From contig NC_090989.1 of assembly GCF_041146395.1 (NCBI RefSeq), positions 221,992,843 to 222,056,842 on the forward strand: DNA of 64,000 nt. Reading direction: 5' to 3'. This DNA is from Eulemur rufifrons (lineage: Eukaryota > Chordata > Mammalia > Primates > Lemuridae). Under the pieces are notes generated by a model. It did no database searches. It was given only the letters and a program-made list of their open reading frames with translations, and was not told the origin of the DNA. This document shows positions 38,873 to 49,922 of this stretch, piece by piece (the first letter of the stretch is position 1; each line of letters opens with the position of its first letter). A program made the translations under genes and the position numbers.

Positions 38873-39170
38873 ACTTAAAGAAAAGTAGTAAAAAAATACA
38901 TAAATTTTTCTGTGTATGTACTTCTACATTACTAAGCCAAGCTGGGTCAATAAACAGGTTACAGGAATCAAATGGAGAACTTTGAGAGCAACTCACTGGC
39001 TCTCCAGGGTCTTGCCTGAAGGAAGTTTTGGGGAAGCAGATTTGACACCTGGCAAGAAAATTCTTGGGAGATACAAAGATTTTCTGACATATGATCCTTA
39101 GGAATCTAGGCACTTTTCCCTTTGCACTAACGACATTGCTTTATAGCCATTACTTGGCAAAAGAGACGAG
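38655..39170 (+). repeat. Inverted duplication, arm A (MER5A plus about 300 bp flank)
   Basis: Beyond the MER5A terminus the arm continues through 'ttactaagccaagctgggtc', 'gaatcaaatggagaacttt', 'ctccagggtcttgcctgaag', 'gacacctggcaagaa' and 'attttctgacatatga' to 'ttacttggcaaaaga'. All of these recur in the same order in the reverse complement of 40408-40962. By eye the arms are about 75-80% identical with small gaps. Confidence 0.85.
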
Positions 39171-39171
39171 T

Positions 39172-39275
39172 GGCTTTTTTTTTTTCTTCTTTGTACTTTC
39201 TGCATTTTTCATGTTTTTCTGCAATTAATATCAATTATATGTTGTAAAAAAAATTAAATGCATTTTAAGAAAACA
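39172..39275 (+). mobile_element. L1M LINE terminus, right part
   Basis: 'ctttgtactttctgcatttt', 'catgtttttctgcaattaat' and an A-rich end match the last segment of an old L1 3' UTR. It is on the same strand as 38150-38650 and follows it directly in consensus order. Confidence 0.62.
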
Positions 39276-40407
39276 TGGAGGAGACAGGCTAGGAAGCAAA
39301 TGCTGTAATCCTGTCTAGTGTTCTCCTGATATAATTCTGATGAATTTTATCTTCTCTATATTCCTCCCATCATCTTGAAGTGGCACAAAACCTGCACAAT
39401 TGCAATGGTAAATGTGAACACATATTAAAGAGTATAAAATGCCATGAATATGAAAGCACATAGTTATTTTAAGTAATATTTACCTTCAGGTTTTCCAGGC
39501 ATTTTTTTAATTAACTGGTTTATCCAAATTGTTTTTAAAAATTTATAAACCAAGCAACTTATGGGTTCCACTTCATTGTCCCTGGATAGGCACTGTATTT
39601 TATAATAGGCCCAATAGTCTACTGTGTTTAGAAAAGCCAAAGTCAGAAAGATCAATCGCTTTTTCTCTCGGTGGCCATTATTTTGATAGGTGGATCAATT
39701 GCACTGTTTCAGGTGAGCTCATAGCAGATGAACTTTTGTGGAACATGTTTACAGAGTCTTTCCCTTTCCTCAGGCCCCGAATATTACATTCTATATAACA
39801 CTCTGGTTACCTGCAAAATCCACTTTTGAAAAATAACCTCTTTGGCGATCCAAGCTCAATATACGGAGAGGAAACGGGCCCGAGACCACTTAGCTGCACT
39901 ACAATAACTAAAATCAAATAAAAATGAGTGAGCTGTTTCCCTTTCCAATTTTTCAAAATGAAATTTTCTCAACAGTGGAGTACCAGTGTGTGAGGGTTTA
40001 GCCACAAGCTAAGTTAAAGGAACTGTAATAAATTCTGAAAGACACGATTAAGCAGGATAATGGTAATCAAAGGAAAGTATTATGTACCTTCAAATGATAG
40101 CAGAAAGAACAATGGCAGGAGACCTGCAGAGGTACGAAAACGTCAAGGCTGCCTTTCTGCCATTTAAACGCCATTGTTAATAGCTTTATCAAGATATAAT
40201 TTACATAACATTAAATTAGTTCATTTTAAGTGTGCAATTCAATAATTTTTAGGAAATTTACAGAATTTGCAATCAGCATGACAATTGGACTTCTTTTCAA
40301 GGCCTAACATATTTGATTGTCCAAGTCAAACTTTAATGACATAACATATGGGTGCTTATGTATATGGTTGAGGACAGGATTTCGGGAGGTTGTATTTATT
40401 CATAATT
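39276..40407. other. Loop between inverted arms, mostly unique
   Basis: Apart from the L1M fragment at 40175-40292, no repeat, RNA gene or exon was recognised. Confidence 0.45.
40175..40292 (-). mobile_element. L1M LINE 3' fragment
   Basis: 'tttatcaagatataatttac', 'tcattttaagtgtgcaattc' and 'cagaatttgcaatcagcatg' match the antisense 3' portion of L1M elements. It lies in the loop of the inverted duplication. Confidence 0.6.
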
Positions 40408-40962
40408 AAATTTCTTTGGCCAAGAAATAAGCAAAAAAGAATATAGTTAGTACAAAGGGGAATATGCTTAAGTTCTTAAAGTTCATAAGTCAGAAAATTA
40501 TTGTTCCATCTGTGTGTATCTGATACAGATTTGTATCTCCTATGAGTTATTCTTGCCAGGTGTCAAATTCACCTCCCAACTTCCTTCAGACAAGACCCTG
40601 GAGAACCAGCGAGTAGCTCTCAAAGTTCTCCATTTGATTCTTGTAACCAGCTTATTGATTTAGCTTGGCTTAGTAAAATATAAGCACAGAAATAGCTTTA
40701 CATTTTTTTTTTACTATTTTTCTTCAAACTGGTAGTTCTCAACCAAGAGCAATCCCCCACCCCACCCCAGGAAACATTTGGCAATTTCTAGAGATTTTTT
40801 GGTTGTCAGACTTGGTGGGGGGGGGGTGGATGCTAGTAGTATCTAGTGGGTAGAAGCCAGGGATGCTATTAAACATCTTCCAATGCATGGGATACCCCAT
40901 ACAAGCACACAACAAAGACTTTTCCAGTCCAAAATGTCAGCAGTGCTAAGGTTGAAATACCT
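40408..40962 (-). repeat. Inverted duplication, arm B
   Basis: It is the reverse-complement partner of 38655-39170. Read antisense from 40962 it gives the MER5A, then 'actaagccaagctaaatcaa', 'gaatcaaatggagaacttt', 'ctccagggtcttgtctgaag', 'gacacctggcaagaa', an extra segment of about 28 bp, 'attttctgacttatga' and 'tttcttggccaaaga'. Unlike arm A it is not flanked by L1 halves, so it may be the source copy. Confidence 0.85.
40729..40962 (+). mobile_element. MER5A-like hAT-Charlie element
   Basis: 'ctggtagttctcaaccaaga', 'aacatttggcaatttctaga', 'gtagtatctagtgggtagaa', 'gccagggatgctattaaaca' and the end 'gtgctaaggttgaaatacc' follow MER5A in sense orientation. A G-rich run lies at 40816-40827. Confidence 0.87.
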
Positions 40963-41654
40963 TACTTCGAATTCACTTCTGCAAGTCCCCACCACAGACA
41001 AAGTCAGGCAGAATCCATGTCTTCTCCAGTCATTCTGAGATAATAAAAAGGCCTGTGGTCACTTTCAAGCAGTTAAGGTTCTACTTTAAGGAAATAATCA
41101 AATAATTCCAATCTTATCTAGTCAAATAATAAAACTATAAACTCATTCAAAGGGACCATTTTTCTTCCCACTTAGCCCAGGCCTGCTAGAAACCTGTGGC
41201 AGGAAAAGGTGTGGTGAGTTATTCCTTCCTCCCTATCTTGCTCTGTTGTCTGGCCTCTGAGCTGCTATATCCAAGCTCTTTAAGATCCAGCCCAGGGGGC
41301 CAGGGAATTGCATGGCTGGTAAGGTTGTAATTTGGCATTAATACTGTGGGTATAATGCATGGACAATACAGACTTTTTGTATACATGGACAATATATGGG
41401 ATACTTTTGCTGTTTCCTCAGAGAGTCTCCTACCTACTCTCCATCCCTACTCCCCAAGACCTTCTCCAAGTGCTTTGATTTGGGCAATGTCTCTCCTCTT
41501 CTGACTCCGTCTTTGGAAACTTGTCCTTCCAGTGACCATCCTTCTCTTGGGGAGCTTTCACCTGCCATTCCAGGTGTTCTTCTGCCAGAAGATCCCTTTT
41601 AAGACATCCTCAGGCCAACTCCCGTCCATGGAGTCCACAGTTGGTCCCCAGGTG
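40963..41654. other. Unique-looking sequence
   Basis: No repeat family, RNA gene or exon was recognised. A short open frame at 41396-41602 has no recognisable product. Confidence 0.45.
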
Positions 41655-42120
41655 TAGTTGTTATCTATGGCTGTGAAACAAAGTCCCCAAAACTTAGTTA
41701 TTTAAAACATTTATTATCACCCAGGTTCTGGGGTTTAGGAATCTGTTTATGACTTAGCTGGATCCTCTGGCTCAGTGTCTCTCAGAGGACTGCAATCAAG
41801 TGTTAGCTGGGGCTGCCAACTCATTTTAAAGCTCTATTGGAAAAGGATCCTCTTCTAAACTCATTCATGGGGTTAATGGCAGGATTCTGTTCTTTAATGA
41901 TGGTTGGGAAAGGGTTACTCTCAGTTCCCCGCCACATGGGCTCCTCCATACGGCAACTCACAACATGGCAGCTTGCTTTGTCAGCTTGGGCAAGAGAAAA
42001 GACCCGGAGAGAGAGAGAAAGAGAGGAAAGAAAGAGAGAGAGCATATGCAAGCAGGACAGAGGCATGGATCTTTGCTCTGCTAGTTGTAGAAGTCCAGTC
42101 ACACTCCGTGCAAACTTCCC
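41655..42120 (-). mobile_element. ERVL/MaLR-type solo LTR
   Basis: Antisense LTR landmarks are 'ccccaaaacttagttattta', 'cttagctggatcctctggct', 'cagtgtctctcagaggactg' plus 'caatcaagtg' and 'ggcaactcacaacatggcag', then a GA-rich segment at 42005-42045. No viral genes adjoin it. The subfamily is uncertain (MLT1 or a related ERVL LTR). Confidence 0.68.
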
Positions 42121-42965
42121 TCTGAGAAATACATAGCAAGCTCTCTAAATGGGCCACTTAGAAATTCACTTGGGTCTAAAACATTGCTAAGGGAGAAACA
42201 ACCTCCTCCTCTCCCCAGTGGAAAAATGTCATAGCACCTCAACACCTTCTCCCAAAACATCCTGTCTCCTGGATTATTCAAGGATGTGGGAGTGGAAGCC
42301 CTGGCTAATGCTGACAGCACCAATTTGGGGCTTTCCTCTTTGTGAGGCCGACATGGATGAACTAGCATTTGGCTACACAATGTGGAGGGAGTCAGCAATT
42401 CGTTACAGTTCGGCTTTTAGGCCTCAGCAAAGCTGAGGCAGAAAGTACTGGATTTTAATGTCCTGTTACCATATCATCTAAAGGTGGTGCAAAACAGAGA
42501 AGCAGATTATAAAATTTCGTTTAGATGCACTGTGGATAACAGAAGTAAAAATGAGAACTGTGGTGAAACTGGATGGGAGAGAACAGAACAACCTGTGTAG
42601 AGAAGCACCATCATTTGTTTGATGAAGTTCCATGTGTTTTTCTCTTAATCTTCAAGGATTTTTTTTTTGATGGTACATTCTATCATTTTTTAATAATATA
42701 GAGTGTATAATTTTAGAAAAATATACAGTGACCTAAATCAGTTATTTTAACACCATGTGAAAGTTCTGGCTAGAAGTTTGGTAGAGGAGACTTTAAAATG
42801 TGAAAGTTATTGATATTTTAAAACACTCTGTCATTTTCCACAATTTCTTCGGTGTCTATTTTATTGCCACATATCATTACTTGTACTATTTCTATTTTAT
42901 TACTACAGCAGAAACCTAATAGACTTTTCAAGTCACCGACCCACCCACCAAGTGATGAAACAAAA
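42121..42965. other. Unique-looking sequence
   Basis: No repeat family, RNA gene or exon was recognised with confidence. The first 200 bp may be a decayed continuation of the LTR. Confidence 0.4.
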
Positions 42966-43200
42966 GCTTATCAAGCACCTACCATGTGCAAGGCCCACAG
43001 GCATGGTGAGGAGTACGGATATAAGCAGGGCACAGCTGTCGCCTTCAAGAAGCTTCTAATCGACTGCAGCAGAAAAGCTTTTATTCCAAAAATGCTTTAT
43101 TGAGTTTCTACTACATATCAAGTATTAGGGATGAAGTAATAGAAAAGGCATATGGTCCTTACCCTTTTGAAATAATCACAAAAAGCTGAACATGGGCTAA
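42966..43200 (-). mobile_element. L2 LINE 3' ends, two in tandem
   Basis: 'cttatcaagcacctaccatg' plus 'tgcaaggc' and, about 120 bp on, 'tttattgagtttctactaca' plus 'tatcaagtattagggatg' are the same antisense L2 segment twice. They are either two insertions or a local duplication. Confidence 0.62.
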
Positions 43201-44852
43201 TTAATTATCTACAGTAAAAGTCTTTGTCTGTCATGTCGGGTTTCTGTACCTTGGCTCCCCTTTGGACTAAGAGAAAGCTAACTATGTTATTGAAGGCCAA
43301 CTTAGTAACAACTGAGGAGGGCCCATTCCCTGTTTTGACCCCATTTACACAAGAATACCTGCATTGGTTCATGGACAGATAAACACCAAATTAGACCCTC
43401 ACAAATAAATATCAATCATGGACATATATAAACAAAACTTAAGGTAGAATGAATATAAGGCAATGAACAGAACATCATGGGAGTACAAAGGATGCAAGAT
43501 TAATTCTGGCTGAGGAAAGTGATGAAAATATATTTGAGCTAAACTTCCAGAAGCAAACAAACATACATTAAGAGGCTGGGGTTGAGGGGAGGCCCTTCCA
43601 GCCTGGGGCAGATTATTCCCATTGGCACGGTCGCTTGCTGAGTCAGGGCACATGTCTAGAACAGGGCTCAGTTTGACTGCAGCATCAGGTGCCTGAACAT
43701 GAGAAGTGGAAAGTCAGTGTGGACGAGGAGATTCTAGCCAGACGACAGAGAGCCTTGATTTACATACTGGGCTGTTTGGACTTTGTTTCTTAGCAAATGA
43801 GCAGCTATCAAAGGATTTTTCATTGAGAGTGATAACTATTTTTTCAGTAGGACAGGGGATAGAATGAATTAGAAAGGCGGGAAACAGGGAAGGAAGTACA
43901 GACACCTCCATTAGACTATTGTCACTGCCCCAAAAAGAAATACTGAGAGCTCATATTTGATCAGTACCAACAGCAATAGAGAGGAATAAAGTGAATGAAT
44001 GGATTGTGTATTGAATCTTTAAAACATATAGAACATGCTATGTTCTTTTGGGAAAACCAATACCTACCTGCTTCATATGAAAACCATATGAACATCATCT
44101 TCCTGTAAAAATGCTATCCTGGCATCACATATTTCTCCCCATTATTTTTATGTGGGGATCTAGGAAATTTATTTTTTTTTTTAACTCAAAACTCCAAAGT
44201 GAATAATCTTCACTCCCAAAGTTGACTTCTCTGTTCAGACACTTCATTTTCTCTTTGTCCGGTGAGTGCTCCCCAGATGGCTGCATTTTGAGTACAACCC
44301 AATGCTCGCCTCTATTAGCTCAAGACTAATGGTTTTACTGCACTACTTTTTGTTTTGAAAGTAATTTGTTTCTCTTTGGCTCTGGGGGATGAGGGAAGGA
44401 AGGAAATCTACACAAGAAGGAAGAATCACAGGCTCATCCATATCTAACTCCCAGAGAACAGCAAGTGACAGCCACTGAAATGCATGACTGGATGGATGAT
44501 CAATCCCAACACAATGCCATGAAGATTTCAAAACAAAAGCAAGCCCATGTATCTTGAAATAATGATGTTGTTGTAGATAGAGTATTTCCTGCAAGACCAG
44601 AAATCATTAAAGTAATATATTCATTCTAATGACACTTCCTTTCCTGAGAGTCTAAATGTTTGAATGTTACAAAGAAATATTTTAAATCATTATTATAGAC
44701 TTTTAAGAGCACTGTCATGTTTTAATCGTAATTACTCTTAACCCATGCCCTTTTGTAATCACACTACACATCCATTACTACAGGGAGTTTATTTTGACAC
44801 ATCACTTTATTTCTCCTTATACCTCCAGTGACTAAGGGATACAGATTATGGT
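43201..44852. other. Unique-looking sequence
   Basis: A T run lies at about 44171-44182. No repeat family, RNA gene or exon was recognised. Confidence 0.45.
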
Positions 44853-45025
44853 ATGTCTTCATCTGCTCCTGCTGCTATAACAAAATACCTTGGAATGGGT
44901 AATTTACAAGCAAATTATTTCCCACAGTTCTGTAGGCTAGTAAGTCACGATCATGATGCCGGAGAATTCAGTGTGTGCTGAGGGATCTCTGGTTGCAAGA
45001 TGGCACCTGGTCATTTTTGACCCGG
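44853..45025 (-). mobile_element. MaLR LTR fragment (MST/THE1-type)
   Basis: 'ctgctataacaaaatacctt', 'ggaatgggtaatttacaagc', 'cccacagttctgtaggctag' and 'gttgcaagatggcacctggt' are the antisense 3' half of an MST/THE1-class LTR. The rest is missing. Confidence 0.75.
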
Positions 45026-45984
45026 TCTTCCCATAACCAATAGAACATCTTGGTGTCCTGGAGTCTAGGTGTGGTCTGCAGCCCTGACATCCAGGAAAAC
45101 ATGAACCTGTATGCTTAACAATTTGTTTGTTTTCAAGACTGAATAACAAGTCAATGTATTATTCCTGGGAGAATTTACAGAGAAAGACAATGAGTTGCTC
45201 TGAGTATCACAGAGACTAAAAAATTTAGTTTTAATGCTAAAAGAACTTAATTGGTCTAGTACAGCCTGCTACCTTTATGCTGGCACTACTAGACATCACC
45301 AATGCTCCTCTAGAATAGTTAGTGCTTGGTAACAATAAGCTATTCAATCATTTAAACCATTATAGATAATTTTTGTCTTTCCTTGCTATAAAAAAATCTT
45401 GCAATTTTTAGCAGCAACTATTTTCCCTCTACTAGTTTTGAACTTGGACGTTGTAAACAAATGTATGTGAACTTAATGACCTTTTTCTGCTTACTATCTC
45501 TCTCTAAACCACTCTCAGTAGTGGTGGTAATGTGAAAAGCATGTGACACAGGGAACAATGATCCTGGCCAGTGGATCACCACACACTGCACCGATTAGAG
45601 CACTGACTTTTGACCCCTAGAGATTGTGAGAATGCAGTAAAACGTTTCTGGGTAAAATGAGTAAGACCGTTAAGATACTCTTGTGTACAGGTGGAATTCA
45701 GAGTTCATCCCTCTGAATCACGTCAGAGGAATAGAGCCCTGGAAAACACAATCCAATATTGTAGAAGATGACTCATCACAAATTTGGAAAAGAAAACAAA
45801 ATGCTGTTTCTACCATTTTGGGCAGAATTGACTGGCAATTTGACCACTAGAAAGGATACATACAGGCCCTATTCTATATTTATAGATTAGATTTTATTTT
45901 TCAATAATCCATCTCATAGGTTGGATACCTATGTATCCAAGTGGTTTCCTTGGAAAGGATGGATTGCGAAGGAGGAGAAAAAAA
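45026..45984. other. Unique-looking sequence
   Basis: No repeat family, RNA gene or exon was recognised. Confidence 0.45.
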
Positions 45985-46125
45985 CTTTAGGGAATGGTAT
46001 AAATAAATGTACATTATCATAAGCATAGTGATGATTTCATGCTTATACATATGCATTAAGACTCACCAAATTATACATTTAAAATTTGTGGAGTCAATTG
46101 TACCTCCATAACATTGTAACTAGGC
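45985..46125 (+). mobile_element. L1M LINE 3' terminus
   Basis: 'attaagactcaccaaattat', 'acatttaaaatttgtggagt' and 'ttgtacctccataacattgt' match the L1M 3' UTR end. Confidence 0.65.
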
Positions 46126-47049
46126 AGGGGAGCAATTTAAAATGCCATGCACTGTGCCTGCCACAGCACAGGTGTCCAATATATTTTAGTTGGCTTCTCC
46201 CTCCCATCATTCGTTGTTTTTTCCAGGCTTTCTCTCGAAGTCTGTTTCCTCAAACACTTGCTAGGGAGCAACGTCCAGATTTGTTTTGGCTTCCCACAGG
46301 CCACTTCTTTCACTGAGCAGCTTTCTAAACACACTTATTGATTTTAAGACAAGCTATCCAAACATGTTTTTACATTTATTCACGGGGCCATTCTTCTCTC
46401 TCCTCACTCTTCTTACCTACTATCTACATTATCTGAGAAGCTAAGCTAGGAAATCCCATTTTGTTTTAACTGGTTAAGGTTACTTCACTTTATCAAGCCT
46501 GTGAGGCAACTATCCAGAACATCTTAGGAGAGCTCGTTTTAATTGTTTATCAGTGTTAAAATGATCTTTTTCCCAACATAATATTTGATTCATGAAAAGT
46601 TTGTTTTGTTTTCCAATTTTAACTTGAGAAATTGTCTAACCTCCAGAAAATATTCTTAACTTCGTATTTTAAGGGGGTGGGGGTGGAAACCACTAAGTGA
46701 GAATTACAAAGTACCTGAAACACCAAAAATCAATATAATGATTCTCAGAGAAGATTACATTAATCCTTTTAAATATTTATTTGCCCCCTCTTTTTGTTCT
46801 TTGACTTTTCCTGCCTATACTGGCTGCAAAACTGGCCTCAACATCAGTCACTGATTGAGACAGTCATGAAGGAATCGACTTTGATCATTCCAACCCCACA
46901 CTTACTCTTCTCCTTGGTTAGACATCATCCTGTTGCCTGAGGCAGAAGCCATGTCCATTCCTGGCTACTGAGCCACTGTCCAACCAGGTGAGGTTCAGTC
47001 ACTGCCAGAAGGAGAGAAGGGACAATGGTATGAAGGAGGTTTACATAAT
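46126..47049. other. Mostly unique sequence
   Basis: At 46142-46195, 'gcactgtgcctgccacagca' resembles an L2 or MIR tail. Nothing else was recognised. Confidence 0.45.
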
Positions 47050-47690
47050 CCTAAGGAAGCAAATGAGGACAAGAAGGACAGGATATAATGAGGCTTATTA
47101 GGAGGGTGTTGCTATAATACAGCAAGAAAACATGAAGCCATGGACTAAAACAACCGTGTTGGCCTTGGGAACGAAGAGGAGGAAACAGATTCAAGACATA
47201 CTTAGAAACTAGAATCAACAGGACTAGGTGACTTTAGAGAGTGAGTAGGAAAATGAGGGACAGAGAGGAGACTACTGACATGCAGGTTTCTGGTGTAATC
47301 ACTGGTAGACTCATGACAATGATGTTCACTGTTCAAGCATATAGATGAGGCAGGTTTTAAGAGAATCCCATGAGTTCATGTTTGGACATATGAAATTAAA
47401 GATGCCTTTGAAGCATCTAATTGGAGTCAACTAGTAGAGGGTTGAAAATATAGCTAGAGAATTTAGAAGAAGGAGCTAAGTTCATTTTGGTGTCATCAAA
47501 TTTTAGATGGTAACTGAGGCATGATTTTGTATGAAGTTTCCCAGGAAAGGAGTATAGAATGAAATAAATGACAAGAGTACCTAAATGAAGCCTTGGGAAA
47601 CAGCAGTGTTTAATAGGTGGTCAACAAAACAGGTCTTTGCAATGGAGACCAAGAAGGAACAGCCAGGAATGACTGATATACCAATAATAA
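47050..47690 (-). mobile_element. L2 LINE, long internal fragment
   Basis: Antisense L2 blocks appear in order: 'aacagattcaagacatactt', 'tagaatcaacaggactaggt', 'catgcaggtttctggtgtaa', 'ttgaagcatctaattggagt', 'aagccttgggaaacagcagt' and 'aatggagaccaagaaggaac'. It covers part of the L2 body upstream of the usual 3' scrap. Confidence 0.78.
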
Positions 47691-47693
47691 AAC

Positions 47694-47790
47694 CCTTCCC
47701 AAAGTGTGATCCATAGGACATTATTCCTATGATTTGATTCTCTCAATGGAGTTCATTGGTCTAATAAGTTTGAGAAATGCTGTATATTAT
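47694..47790 (+). mobile_element. Probable hAT-Charlie fragment
   Basis: 'ttcccaaagtgtgatccata' at the left and 'agtttgagaaatgctgtat' at the right look like a Charlie-type inverted-repeat pair about 95 bp apart. The body was not assigned. Confidence 0.42.
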
Positions 47791-48084
47791 ATTCCTTTCT
47801 TGAATAGCCCCCATCTGAAAAGTTGTCTATTAATGAGAATTGTTTAAGTTATAGAATGTAGGGATTTCCTAAAATGTTGAGCCAAAAAAACACTTTCAAA
47901 TACAATAAACTTCACTAACATCCAATAAGATTACTATGCTCAAAACATACTTTAAAAAAGAGCTAGTGTAAAAGAAGTCAATGTATGAGAACTTCAAGGA
48001 GGGGGATTGTCTTCACTTTTAATGTTGCCCTGAAGTCAAGGACAGATTAGGGCTGAAAGCCATGCGTTGCATTTGGCAGTGCTG

Positions 48085-48225
48085 AGTAATGGTTAAGAGC
48101 TCAGGCAATAATAGTAATTACCTCCTAGGGCATCTAGCAGGATAAAAATAGTAACTATATGCAAACATCTTAGAGAAGTACCAGGCCCATAGTAAGTGTT
48201 CTTAGCTACCGTCTGGTAACTGTTA
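48085..48225 (+). mobile_element. MIR SINE with internal deletion
   Basis: 'gagtaatggttaagagctca' (MIR 5' end) jumps to 'taatagtaattacctcctag' and 'agtaccaggcccatagtaag' (MIR 3' end). The central part is lost. Confidence 0.6.
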
Positions 48226-48399
48226 TTCATAGCTTGACAATGTCAGTTGCATGTGGTAGTAGAACTTTGATTTTTAGAGGCTGAAGAGTATACAAAGTGA
48301 TAACACAATAATCAAAGATTCAGCTTCTATAGCATATCTTTCTATTTATCTTACATATTTACCAAGTTTTATTCTTTTTAATAAGCTTAAAATATAACA

Positions 48400-48900
48400 A
48401 ATAGAAAAATACATAAATCATAAGCATATTGTTCAATAAATTGACACAAAGTGCACACACCCATGTTACTACCAATCAGGTCCAGACAACATCCTAAACA
48501 TCCACTCTGGTCCTCTCCCAGTCACTAGCCATACTCTCCTCCCCAGTGATAATCATATCCTGACTTCCAACACTATAATTAATTTTACTTGTCTTCAAAC
48601 TTTATGAAAAATTGAATCATGTTTTCTTTTGCATCTAACTTATTTCACTTAACATTATGTTGATGAGAATCACCCATGTGGCTGCACGTAGCAGCAGCCT
48701 GTCACTTCTCACTGCTATGTAGGATTCCATTATGTGAGCATGCCACAGTTCATTGATCTATTCTACTATTGATAAAAATTTGCATGCAGTTTGGAACTGT
48801 TATGAATATTGGTACTATTAGCATTTATGTACATGATTTTGGTAAACATATGTATGTATTTCTGTTATTTGCTTAGGAGTGGAATTGCTGGACCACAGCA
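48400..48900 (-). mobile_element. L1M LINE 3' region
   Basis: Antisense landmarks: 'gttactaccaatcaggtcca', 'tatcctgacttccaacacta', 'gcatctaacttatttcactt' plus 'aacattatgttgatgagaat' and 'ttgcttaggagtggaattgc' plus 'tgga'. It is an old L1ME-like element, diverged and without intact frames. Confidence 0.8.
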
Positions 48901-49268
48901 ATCCCTGTGATTTAAATCAAAATTACATTGAATCTAGATCAATCTGGCAAGACCTGACATTTCCGTAAGATTCAATTTTCCAATCTATAAATATGGTGTA
49001 ACCCTCCACTTAAGTATTTTTTTTTTTTTTTAGTTTCTTTCAGTATTGTTTTGCTTACCCTTATGGGTTTCCCCTTTTTCCTGGATTTTGGCCCCACAAG
49101 TCCTTGCTACCTTCACAGCTCCCAATGCCTTCAAAACTTTATGTATATTTTGTACAGCTCATATGGTTGTTTTGGTGAGAAGATAGATCTGAAACCAACT
49201 AGTCAGCCATTGTCTGAAGTGAAAGTCTCTACGTCTCTATTTAAATAATTCAATATTATTTAATTAAA
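48901..49268. other. Unique-looking sequence
   Basis: A run of 14 T lies at about 49018-49031. No feature was recognised. Confidence 0.45.
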
Positions 49269-49922
49269 TACTTGATTCTCATTATTTGCAGTAATTATAT
49301 TCTATAAAATCTCCATGAACACTGAATTAGCAAATATAGAACCATTGCTCCTAGGGGAAATACAGGGTTAGGTTCCTGGAAGCCTCTGTTCACAACATTT
49401 TCATCAGCTAATCAATATATAACATTGGTTCTTGTGTATTTCTGTTCAAAGACACCTTATATAATATGTATTGCTGGTTCGTTAACATCGAGCTCAGGGC
49501 CAACGGCACTATAATTCATGCCTGAACAAGGCTTATCTAACATGTATTTCCCCCCTAATGCATATCACAGCCTTTTTGCACGTGGCAACACTAGACAGCA
49601 CTTCAGCACAATGCTTGGGGGACATTACAACAGCAAAATCACCAACAAAAAGCACAAAAATATGAAAAATATGGCATAAATAGACCATGAAAAGTTTATA
49701 GTGTGTGACTGAAACAAGAAGGTGGAATGTCACCTTGTTTCATCTCAGTGGGGAACATGTACTGGGTTGGGAGCTGGGGAGGTGACTAATTTTTTGTCAC
49801 TCTGCAAATGTTTACAAATGATAGTGAAAGCCCTGCCAGTATTGATTTGGGGGTTACAAATACATTTTAGCAAGTAGACAAATTTAAACATACAGAATCC
49901 ATTAATAACAAGGATAAACTGT
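49269..49922. mobile_element. TcMar-type DNA transposon, non-autonomous (about 650 bp)
   Basis: The left end 'tacttgattctcattatttg' and the inverse of the right end 'tacagtttatccttgttatt' form a decayed terminal inverted repeat with TA at both ends. The body ('gggttaggttcctggaagcc', 'gaacaaggcttatctaacat', 'gacagcacttcagcacaatg') matches a dispersed mammalian repeat I recall as TcMar-class (Kanga/MER104-like). It has no transposase frame. The subfamily is unverified. Confidence 0.7.

Noticed and set aside
38655..40962. The inverted arms considered as terminal repeats of one large DNA transposon
   Set aside because: The loop holds no transposase. Only arm A interrupts an L1, and the outer edges show no matching target-site duplication.
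41821..42436. Overlapping frames of 72-99 codons suggesting an exon
   Set aside because: They begin in a solo LTR with a GA-rich tract and overlap on both strands, as is typical of LTR-derived chance frames.
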